A stretch of DNA of 5,707 nucleotides from Frankiales bacterium. GTDB taxonomy: Bacteria > Actinomycetota > Actinomycetes > Mycobacteriales > Jatrophihabitantaceae. Made by a program: the position numbers and the translations under genes. Positions 1 to 5,707 of the stretch are shown in pieces. Each line of letters opens with the position of its first letter. Position 1 is the stretch's first letter. Below the pieces are notes generated by a model, which worked only from the letters and a program-made list of their open reading frames with translations, did not search any database and was not told where the DNA came from. The stretch is taken from assembly GCA_025963265.1 (NCBI GenBank), contig JAOPUY010000344.1, forward strand, positions 1 through 5,707, read 5' to 3'.

Positions 1-602
1 TCATCGCGAACGCCGAGGGCGCGCGCACCACGCCCAGCGTCGTGGCCTTCGCCAAGAACGGCGAGGTCCTCGTCGGCGAGGTCGCCAAGCGCCAGGCGGT
101 CACCAACGTGGATCGCACGATCCGGTCGGTCAAGCGCCACATCGGCACGAACTGGACCGTCGACATCGACGGCAAGGCATACACGCCCCAGGAGATCAGC
201 GCCCGGATCCTGCAGAAGCTCAAGCGCGACGCTGAGGCCTACCTCGGCGAGGAGGTCTCGGACGCGGTCATCACCGTCCCGGCCTACTTCAACGACGCCC
301 AGCGCCAGGCGACCAAGGAGGCCGGCGCGATCGCCGGCCTGAACGTCCTGCGGATCGTCAACGAGCCCACCGCGGCGGCGCTGGCCTACGGCTTGGACAA
401 GGGCGACACCGAGCAGACCATCCTGGTCTTCGATCTCGGCGGCGGCACGTTCGACGTGTCCCTGCTGGAGATCGGCGACGGGGTCATCGAGGTCAAGGCG
501 ACCAGCGGCGACAACCACCTCGGTGGCGACGACTGGGACCAGCGGATCATCGACTGGCTGGTCGACAAGTTCAAGGCTGCGCACGGCATCGACCTGACCT
601 AG
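1..602 (+). CDS. dnaK: DnaK (Hsp70 chaperone), N-terminal portion; 5' end outside window, ends at premature amber codon
   Basis: Codons run in frame from position 3 ([12 protein letters not shown]...), matching actinobacterial DnaK from about residue 27, so roughly 26 codons including the phosphate-1 loop lie upstream of the window. The visible part is the ATPase (nucleotide-binding) domain: RTTPSVVAF near 27-50, [11 protein letters not shown] near 288-320, [11 protein letters not shown] near 360-392 and the phosphate-2 motif DLGGGTFD at 432-455. A GTG at 42 is internal, not the start, because conserved DnaK sequence continues upstream of it. The frame stops at TAG 600-602 just after GIDLT, where relatives continue KDKMAMQRL in the same frame. 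Taken literally this makes an ATPase domain cut at about residue 225, lacking the adenosine-binding motif and the whole substrate-binding domain, so it should be inactive alone. The promoter and any HspR operator lie outside the window. Family identity is near certain; whether the stop is real is not. Confidence 0.95.
   Translation, partial: IANAEGARTTPSVVAFAKNGEVLVGEVAKRQAVTNVDRTIRSVKRHIGTNWTVDIDGKAYTPQEISARILQKLKRDAEAYLGEEVSDAVITVPAYFNDAQRQATKEAGAIAGLNVLRIVNEPTAAALAYGLDKGDTEQTILVFDLGGGTFDVSLLEIGDGVIEVKATSGDNHLGGDDWDQRIIDWLVDKFKAAHGIDLT
600..602 (+). other. dnaK: In-frame premature TAG (amber) codon interrupting dnaK
   Basis: The reading frame reads GAC CTG ACC TAG GAC AAG ATG. Mycobacterial and Streptomyces DnaK have lysine (AAG or AAA) at this position, so one A-to-T change at base 600 explains the stop, with no insertion or deletion. 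The T also completes a perfect tandem GACCT-GACCT at 591-600 and a CCTAGG palindrome at 598-603. The downstream frame is open for 397 more codons and conserved throughout. Sequencing or assembly error, a real nonsense mutation, and readthrough are all possible. Confidence 0.93.
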
Positions 603-608
603 GACAAG

Positions 609-1794
<1,186 letters not shown>

Positions 1795-1796
<2 letters not shown>

Positions 1797-1800
1797 GGAC
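1795..1800 (+). promoter_or_regulatory. Probable ribosome-binding site of grpE
   Basis: AGGGAC overlaps the dnaK stop codon TAG (1794-1796) and lies 10 bases before the grpE ATG. It is a moderate Shine-Dalgarno match. Its position would let ribosomes finishing dnaK pass directly to grpE. Confidence 0.5.
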
Positions 1801-1810
1801 GTCAATCCAC

Positions 1811-2428
1811 ATGACTGACCCGCAGAAGCCTGCGGCCTCAGGTAAGTCCGGAGCCGGTCAAGAGCCGGCTCCGGGCTTCACCTTTGCCGACAAGCGCAAA
1901 GTCAATTCATCCGCTAACGAGCCGGCCGAGCCGGGTTCGACCGCTGAGTCGGCGGACCTGGCCGCGGAGGATCTGCTGGCCGAGCTCGCGGCCGACTCCA
2001 ACGCGTTGCTCGCGGCCGAGCGGTTGGCCGACCTGCAGCGTCTGCAGGCCGAGTACGCCAACTACCGCAAGCGGGTCGAGCGCGATCGGATGCTCGCCCG
2101 CGACCTGGCCATCGCCTCGGTGATCGAGTCGTTGCTGCCCGTGCTGGACGACATCCACCTGGCTCGCCAGCACGGCGACCTGGAGGCCGGCCCGTTCGTC
2201 AGCATCTCCGACAAGCTTGAGTCGACCCTGGCCAAGTACGGCGTCGAGCGGTTCGGCGAGCCGGGCGAGGCATTCGACCCGGCCGTGCACGACGCGCTGA
2301 TGCACGTCGAGGAGGAACTGGCCGAGGGCACCGACGTGACCACCGTCGTCGGAGTCCTGCAGCCGGGCTATCGCATCGGCGAGCGAGTCGTGCGTCCGGC
2401 GCGGGTCTCAGTCGCCGACCCGAAATAA
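1811..2428 (+). CDS. grpE: GrpE, nucleotide exchange factor for DnaK
   Basis: A 205-residue cytoplasmic co-chaperone that, as known for the family, works as a dimer and opens the DnaK ATPase domain to release ADP. Residues 1-45 are a low-complexity Pro/Ala/Ser/Gly leader of the sort found in actinobacterial GrpE. Residues about 47-115 form the long helix that should make the parallel coiled coil, with the family segment LQAEYANYRKRVERDR at 78-93 and LLPVLDDIHLA at 108-118. The C-terminal beta domain that contacts DnaK follows: GEPGEAFDPAVHDALMHVEE around 149-168 and the closing signature VLQPGYRIGERVVRPARVSV at 182-201. The length is usual for actinobacteria. The start ATG lies 14 bases after the dnaK stop, with AGGGAC as ribosome-binding site. 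The gene ends in TAA, 60 bases before dnaJ, and is very probably cotranscribed with both neighbours. Confidence 0.97.
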   Translation: MTDPQKPAASGKSGAGQEPAPGFTFADKRKVNSSANEPAEPGSTAESADLAAEDLLAELAADSNALLAAERLADLQRLQAEYANYRKRVERDRMLARDLAIASVIESLLPVLDDIHLARQHGDLEAGPFVSISDKLESTLAKYGVERFGEPGEAFDPAVHDALMHVEEELAEGTDVTTVVGVLQPGYRIGERVVRPARVSVADPK

Positions 2429-2474
2429 CATCAGTGAGTCTGCCGCAGCCGATGGCGACGATCGAGGACAGCCG

Positions 2475-2482
2475 AAAGGAGG
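2475..2482 (+). promoter_or_regulatory. Strong ribosome-binding site of dnaJ
   Basis: AAAGGAGG is a near-perfect anti-16S match ending 6 bases before the ATG at 2489. It fixes the dnaJ start and is the strongest Shine-Dalgarno in the window. The rest of the 60-base grpE-dnaJ gap shows no obvious promoter or terminator. Confidence 0.88.
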
Positions 2483-2488
2483 ACGCTC

Positions 2489-3454
2489 ATGGCCAACCAA
2501 GACTGGTTTGACAAGGACTTCTACAAATCGTTGGGCGTCTCCCCGGAGGCCTCAGACACCGAGATCAAGAAGGCGTACCGCAAGCTGGCCAAAGACCTGC
2601 ACCCCGACAAGAACCCGGGCAACGCGCAGGCCGAGCAGCGGTTCAAGGAGCTCAGCGAGGGATACGCCGTCCTGTCTGATCCCGAGACTCGCAAGGAGTA
2701 CGACGCGGTTCGGACGATGAGCCGCGGCGGCGCCCGCTTCACCGCCGGCGCCAACGGGCCCTCCGGCGGCTTCTCCGACGACGTGTTCTCCGGCTTCTTC
2801 GGCCGCCAGTCCGGCCGTCAGCCCGGGGGCGGCGCCAATGCCAGCATGGACGACCTGCTGGCCGGACTGTTCAACGGCGGTGGCGGCTTCAGCCAGCAGC
2901 CGACCCGTGGCAACGACGTCGAGGCGACCACCTCGGTGACGTTCCGGCAGGCAGTCGAGGGCGACACCGTCACCCTGCGCCGAGCCGACGGCTCGACGGT
3001 CACCACCCGGCTCCCGGCCGGCGTGAAGGACGGCCAGAAGATCCGGCTGCGGGGTAAGGGAAATCCCGGGCCCGCCGGCAACGGCGATCTCATCCTGACC
3101 GTCGCGGTCGAACCGCACGCGCTGTTCGGTCGCGACGGCGACAACCTGACCGCCACCGTCCCGGTCACGTTCTCTGAGGCAGCGTTGGGCGGCCAGATCT
3201 CGGTCCCGACTTTCGACGGCTCCAGCGTCACGCTGAAGTTGGCTCCGGGTACGCCCTCGGGGCGAACCCTGCGAGTCAAGGGCCGCGGAGTCAAGCGCAA
3301 GGACGGCACGAGCGGCGACCTGTTGGTCACCGTGCTCATCACCGTCCCGCAGAAATTGGACGGAGCGGCCCGCGACGCGGTCGAGGCTTACGCGGCCGCC
3401 ACGGCCGGCGACGACCCGCGGGAAGGCCTGATGGCCCAGGCGCGCCAGTCATGA
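2489..3454 (+). CDS. dnaJ: DnaJ-type Hsp40 co-chaperone lacking the zinc-finger domain (class B-like)
   Basis: A 321-residue J-domain protein that should deliver unfolded clients to DnaK and trigger its ATP hydrolysis. The J domain spans about residues 10-75, beginning DFYKSLGVS, with the essential HPD triad at 38-40 and the helix IV region RKEYDAV at 68-74. A Gly/Phe-rich linker runs from about 79 to 140 and includes MDDLLAGLF at 120-128. Two beta-rich client-binding domains follow, about 143-215 and 218-300, with the conserved ALFGRDGDNL and SGDLLVTVLITVP segments. The four CxxCxGxG repeats that class A DnaJ inserts into the first of these domains are absent: the strand near residue 163 leads straight to RLPAGVKDGQKIRLRGKG, and the protein has no cysteine at all. 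Otherwise it resembles mycobacterial DnaJ1 closely, including an N-terminus like MAQREWVEKDFYQELGV. The TGA stop overlaps an ATG (ATGA at 3451-3454). Confidence 0.95.
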   Translation: MANQDWFDKDFYKSLGVSPEASDTEIKKAYRKLAKDLHPDKNPGNAQAEQRFKELSEGYAVLSDPETRKEYDAVRTMSRGGARFTAGANGPSGGFSDDVFSGFFGRQSGRQPGGGANASMDDLLAGLFNGGGGFSQQPTRGNDVEATTSVTFRQAVEGDTVTLRRADGSTVTTRLPAGVKDGQKIRLRGKGNPGPAGNGDLILTVAVEPHALFGRDGDNLTATVPVTFSEAALGGQISVPTFDGSSVTLKLAPGTPSGRTLRVKGRGVKRKDGTSGDLLVTVLITVPQKLDGAARDAVEAYAAATAGDDPREGLMAQARQS

Positions 3455-3513
3455 GCAGAGAATTGACGAGCCGGGAACTGATCACCAGCGCAGCCGGCGG
3501 CGGGAGATTGTGA
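3451..3513 (+). CDS. Possible 20-codon ORF bridging dnaJ and hspR (coupling peptide candidate)
   Basis: The ATG overlaps the dnaJ stop as ATGA at 3451-3454. The frame encodes MSRELTSRELITSAAGGGRL and stops at TGA 3511-3513, which overlaps the hspR ATG as TGATG (3511-3515). It fills the dnaJ-hspR gap exactly, and both junctions are of the type used for translational coupling. There is no similarity to any peptide I know, and a 20-codon ORF can occur by chance. If real, its likely role would be handing ribosomes from dnaJ to hspR rather than a peptide function. Confidence 0.2.
   Translation: MSRELTSRELITSAAGGGRL
3502..3506 (+). promoter_or_regulatory. Ribosome-binding site deciding the hspR start
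   Basis: GGGAG lies 6 bases before the ATG at 3513 but only 3 before the alternative GTG at 3510, which favours the ATG. Confidence 0.6.
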
Positions 3514-3980
3514 TGGAGCCGGACACGGAGCGGTCGCCGCAGACCGGCTTCGACGAGTACGCCGCGGTCTTCGTGATCTCGGTCGCCGCCGAGCTGGCCG
3601 GGATGCACCCGCAGACGCTGCGCCAGTACGACCGGCTCGGCCTGGTGTCGCCTGATCGGACGGCAGGGCGAGGTCGGCGGTACTCCGCCCGCAACATCGC
3701 GCAACTGCGCGAGGTCCAGCGGCTCTCTCAGGAAGAGGGCGTGAACCTCGCCGGCATCAAGCGGATTCTCGAGCTGGAAAACCAAGTCGACGCCCTGCGG
3801 TCCCGGCTAGACGAGCTACAGAACGACTCGCGCCGGCCGGACCGGCCCTACCCCGCCCCGACCCGGCGGCTCTTCGCGGCCGGCCCGGCTGGCGAGATAG
3901 TGTCCCGCCCCCTCGGCCGGCGAGGCTTCGCCGATCCGTCGACGGCCATCGTCGTGTGGCGGCCAACGCTCACGGAGTAG
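3513..3980 (+). CDS. hspR: HspR, MerR-family heat-shock repressor
   Basis: A 155-residue transcriptional repressor. In characterised actinobacteria HspR binds HAIR sites (CTTGAGT-N7-ACTCAAG) upstream of dnaK and clpB, with DnaK as co-repressor, so the operon responds to free chaperone. The N-terminal winged helix-turn-helix of the MerR type covers about residues 20-60: FVISVAAELAGMHPQTLR, then YDRLGLVSPDRT and GRGRRYS. LSQEEGVNLAGIKRILELENQV at about 73-94 is almost identical to mycobacterial HspR and leads into a short coiled coil (VDALRSRLDELQND). The very C-terminus, STAIVVWRP, matches the conserved hydrophobic tail of HspR. Between them is an Arg/Pro-rich stretch (about 105-145) that looks longer than in the mycobacterial protein. 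A GTG at 3510 could add one residue. Last gene of the cluster, about 58 bases after dnaJ, so it should be autoregulated with the operon. No full HAIR site lies in the window; the upstream region is cut off. Confidence 0.95.
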   Translation: MEPDTERSPQTGFDEYAAVFVISVAAELAGMHPQTLRQYDRLGLVSPDRTAGRGRRYSARNIAQLREVQRLSQEEGVNLAGIKRILELENQVDALRSRLDELQNDSRRPDRPYPAPTRRLFAAGPAGEIVSRPLGRRGFADPSTAIVVWRPTLTE

Positions 3981-4024
3981 GCGGCGACAGCCCACCTCGA
4001 TCGGTGACCCACCCCGGGGCCGGT
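3981..4024. other. 44-bp gap between the convergent hspR and ureD ends
   Basis: This is the shared 3' region of the two opposing operons. It holds a short CACC/GGTG inverted repeat around 3993-4007 and a CCCCGGGG palindrome at 4012-4019. There is no T-tract and no clear intrinsic terminator. With so little space, transcripts from both sides may overlap. Confidence 0.6.
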
Positions 4025-4040
4025 TCAGGATGGGCCGGCC
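4018..4040. terminator. Weak candidate hairpin at the ureD 3' end
   Basis: GGCCGG (4018-4023) and CCGGCC (4035-4040) can pair as a 6-bp all-GC stem around an 11-base loop containing the ureD stop. No run of T follows on either strand. GC palindromes are common in such DNA, so this may be chance. Confidence 0.2.
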
Positions 4041-4768
4041 GTCGCCGCCCCGTCGGTGGCCGCGATCAGCTCACTCAGCCGGCGCTCGGCCGAGACCGCG
4101 TCTTGATCGAGGACGGTGATCAGCACCGTCTGCTCGTCCACCTTCTGGCAGACCGCGGTCGGCGAGTCCACCAGCGTGCGGGCGACCACGCCGGGGCCGC
4201 TGATCAGCGCCGAGGCGACAACCCGATTCGCGCCGAGCATTCCCGGCCAACCCATCGAGGCGTCCTCGGTGAGCTCGATCGTCTGCACCAGCACCGGTCG
4301 ACCCGAGCGATGCACCGACCAATGCAGCACCACGGACCCGCCCGCCTCACCGGCCCGCCCGAGCACGAGCAGTTCGCGCCAGCTCGCGGTCGCGGTCTCG
4401 GCCAGGACCAGCGCGATCCGGACCAGCACCGAGCTCCCCGCGGAGACGATCAGGGCGGCCGGGCGAGCAGTGAGCCGACCCCGCTCGCCCACCGTGACGA
4501 CGGAGCTCAGCCGACTCGGCGCGCGACCGGCTATGCCCTGGGCGATCGACGCGCCGGACGCCAGGATCATCGCCGCCGCGTCGGGCCCCACGGTGAGTTC
4601 GAAGCTCACCTCGTCACCGGCCAGCGGTCCGGCCGCGCTGCCGACCAGGCAGAGCACGCACACCTCGCGGTCGGCCGAGCGCACCTGGTGGATGGTCAGC
4701 GGCGGCTGGCTGGCCACCCGCCGGAGCACGCCACCGGCCTCGATGACGGCGACCGAACGGGCGATCAC
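4025..4768 (-). CDS. ureD: UreD (UreH), urease accessory protein
   Basis: A 247-residue cytoplasmic scaffold that, as known for the family, binds apo-urease and the UreF-UreG complex and forms part of the path for nickel delivery to the active site. Family marks are [11 protein letters not shown] near residues 22-32, then [25 protein letters not shown] near 41-65 (the strongly conserved GPL.GD stretch), the SGASIAQG region near 71-78, and [14 protein letters not shown] near 130-143. The rest is predicted to be mostly beta-strand, as in UreD/UreH structures. The start is GTG at 4768-4766, overlapping the ureG stop as GTGA, which points to translational coupling; only a weak AAGAG lies upstream. 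The stop is TGA at 4027-4025. The length fits actinobacterial UreD. UreD diverges quickly between species, so assignment rests on these motifs plus its position beside ureG. It is the last gene of the cluster and converges with hspR. Confidence 0.92.
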   Translation of the reverse strand: MIARSVAVIEAGGVLRRVASQPPLTIHQVRSADREVCVLCLVGSAAGPLAGDEVSFELTVGPDAAAMILASGASIAQGIAGRAPSRLSSVVTVGERGRLTARPAALIVSAGSSVLVRIALVLAETATASWRELLVLGRAGEAGGSVVLHWSVHRSGRPVLVQTIELTEDASMGWPGMLGANRVVASALISGPGVVARTLVDSPTAVCQKVDEQTVLITVLDQDAVSAERRLSELIAATDGAATAGPS

Positions 4769-5490
4769 CGGCCGGTGAGCTCTTTGCGGACCAATCGCAC
4801 CCAGTCGGCGACCTCGGCGGCGGTCGGATCAAGCACCAGCGAGGTGAACAGCACCGGCCGGCCGCCGCGCACCGCGCTGGCGTCTCGGTCCATCACGGCC
4901 AGGCTCGCTCCGACCAGGGGAGCGAGGTCGGTCTTGTTGATGACCAGCAGATCGGACCGGGTCACGCCCGGTCCGCCTTTGCGCGGCACCTTGTCGCCGC
5001 CAGCGACGTCGATCACGAAGATCTGGCGATCGATCAACCCGTAGGAGAAGGTCGCGGTCAGGTTGTCGCCGCCGCTCTCGACGATGATGAGATCCAGACC
5101 GTCGATCTCGCTCTCGAGCGCCTCGACGGCGTCCAGGTTGGCGCTGATGTCGTCGCGAATAGCGGTGTGCGGGCACGCGCCCGTCTGCACTGCGCGAATC
5201 CGGTTGGCGGCCAACACCCCCGAGCGGCGCAGGAACTCGGCGTCCTCCTCGGTGTAGATGTCGTTCGTGACGACGGCCAGCGAGTACTCCTCGGCCAGAG
5301 CGCGGCACAGCGCGGCGACCAGCGCCGTCTTGCCGCTGCCCACCGGACCTCCGATGCCGATGCGGGGCGTGCTGCGGCCCGCCGGCAGGCCGACCGCGGT
5401 TCGACCACCGGGTGAGCTGAACTGATGCTCGTGCTCGCCGTCGCTGTTGTGCTGGGGGGCGCGGGGGCACCCGCGGTTCTCAGGACGCAA
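4765..5490 (-). CDS. ureG: UreG, urease accessory GTPase for nickel insertion
   Basis: A SIMIBI-class GTPase whose nickel-bound dimer, as known for the family, delivers Ni(II) to urease through UreF and UreD on GTP hydrolysis. From the TTG start (241 residues) the motifs are the P-loop GPVGSGKT at 48-55, [14 protein letters not shown] at 74-87, the metal-binding Cys-Pro-His at 106-108 within [25 protein letters not shown] at 138-149, [17 protein letters not shown] at 161-177 and the guanine-specificity motif NKTD at 185-188. All key residues are present. A short His-containing leader ([10 protein letters not shown]) resembles the histidine-rich N-termini of many UreG proteins. Start choice: TTG 5490 has GGAGG nine bases upstream and overlaps ureF by 11 bases. 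The alternative ATG 5520 would give 251 residues, has no ribosome-binding site and overlaps ureF by 41 bases. The stop overlaps the ureD start. Identity is certain; the start is likely, not proven. Confidence 0.95.
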   Translation of the reverse strand: MRPENRGCPRAPQHNSDGEHEHQFSSPGGRTAVGLPAGRSTPRIGIGGPVGSGKTALVAALCRALAEEYSLAVVTNDIYTEEDAEFLRRSGVLAANRIRAVQTGACPHTAIRDDISANLDAVEALESEIDGLDLIIVESGGDNLTATFSYGLIDRQIFVIDVAGGDKVPRKGGPGVTRSDLLVINKTDLAPLVGASLAVMDRDASAVRGGRPVLFTSLVLDPTAAEVADWVRLVRKELTGR

Positions 5491-5707
5491 AGAGACGCAC
5501 CTCCATATGGGCGTGGACATCGGGCAGCAGGTCCAGGGCGAGCGCGGAATTGGCCGGCAGCGCGCCGAATTCGTCGTCGCCGAGGCCGGCGACCAACTCG
5601 CTGGCGTCGTCGCCCACTTGCTCGATGGCGCCGGCCAGGCGGGCCGTCATGGCGTGCACGGCGTAGGGATCCAGTCCGAGCAGCCGCACGGCCGCGGAGG
5701 CCGGGCC
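5480..5707 (-). CDS. ureF: UreF, urease accessory protein, C-terminal 75 residues (5' part outside window)
   Basis: The frame is open from the window edge at 5707 to TGA 5482-5480. UreF is an all-helical accessory protein that, as known for the family, bridges UreD and UreG in the urease activation complex and is proposed to gate GTP hydrolysis by UreG. The visible part holds the conserved [21 protein letters not shown] near the edge (about 5695-5634) and the closing segment [12 protein letters not shown]. The xEVRLFxS end is the usual UreF C-terminus and is implicated in contact with partner accessory proteins. An internal ATG at 5689 is not the start, because the conserved AAV.LLGLDP block begins before it. 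It overlaps the ureG start by 11 bases (TTG) or 41 (ATG). The rest of ureF, and probably ureABC, should lie beyond the window. Confidence 0.9.
   Translation of the reverse strand, partial: GPASAAVRLLGLDPYAVHAMTARLAGAIEQVGDDASELVAGLGDDEFGALPANSALALDLLPDVHAHMEVRLFAS
5500..5504 (-). promoter_or_regulatory. Ribosome-binding site favouring the TTG start of ureG
   Basis: On the minus strand GGAGG (5504-5500), inside the ureF coding end, lies 9 bases before TTG 5490-5488. No comparable purine-rich site precedes the ATG at 5520. Confidence 0.55.

Noticed and set aside
42..44. GTG at 42 as the dnaK start codon
   Set aside because: Conserved DnaK sequence ([12 protein letters not shown]) precedes it in frame up to the window edge, so the gene starts outside the window.
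2452..2510. ATG in the grpE-dnaJ gap as an upstream dnaJ start or leader peptide
   Set aside because: It is out of frame with dnaJ and stops after about 19 codons, while dnaJ has its own strong AAAGGAGG site and the expected N-terminus.
2552..3118. Minus-strand open frame of 188 codons opposite dnaJ
   Set aside because: Ala/Gly/Val-rich translation with no family resemblance, and fully inside a confident dnaJ.
4116..4778. Second plus-strand open frame (220 codons) antisense to ureD
   Set aside because: Ser/Thr/Pro/Arg-rich with no motif. It is the mirror of ureD codon bias and has no ribosome-binding site.
3956..5044. Long plus-strand open frame (362 codons) opposite ureD and ureG
   Set aside because: Its product is low-complexity Arg/His/Gly/Asp-rich sequence with no recognisable domain. 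It is antisense to two well-supported genes, the usual shadow frame in high-GC DNA.

Overview
This window comes from a high-GC actinobacterium. The genus cannot be fixed from the sequence. Reasons for the assignment are strong G/C bias at third codon positions, the heat-shock gene order dnaK-grpE-dnaJ-hspR (the HspR-regulated arrangement typical of Actinomycetota), and a urease accessory order ureF-ureG-ureD like the end of the actinobacterial ureABCFGD cluster. The family assignments rest on remembered protein motifs. No search was run.

Layout. Positions 1-3980 on the plus strand hold the heat-shock cluster: dnaK (its 5' end, about 26 codons with the first ATP-binding motif, lies outside the window), grpE (1811-2428), a zinc-finger-less dnaJ (2489-3454) and hspR (3513-3980). 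Positions 4025-5707 on the minus strand hold three overlapping urease accessory genes, transcribed in the order ureF (partial, 5707-5480), ureG (5490-4765) and ureD (4768-4025). The two clusters converge on a 44-bp gap at 3981-4024. No tRNA, rRNA, CRISPR array, insertion sequence or other mobile element is visible.

How the genes work together. DnaK is the ATP-driven Hsp70 chaperone, DnaJ delivers substrate and stimulates ATP hydrolysis, GrpE exchanges the nucleotide, and HspR represses the operon with DnaK as co-repressor in characterised actinobacteria. UreF, UreG and UreD form the GTP-dependent machine that loads nickel into apo-urease.

What stands out. The dnaK reading frame is broken by one in-frame amber codon at 600-602, where relatives have lysine (a single AAG to TAG change). 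Both sides are otherwise intact, conserved DnaK in the same frame. This is either a sequence error or a genuine and surprising lesion or recoding in a core chaperone gene. Secondary points are a cysteine-free DnaJ inside the dnaK operon, a 20-codon ORF that exactly bridges dnaJ and hspR by stop/start overlaps, a partial HspR-box-like sequence inside grpE, and a probable TTG start for ureG. I found no convincing undescribed multi-gene system; the window is mostly conserved core genes.
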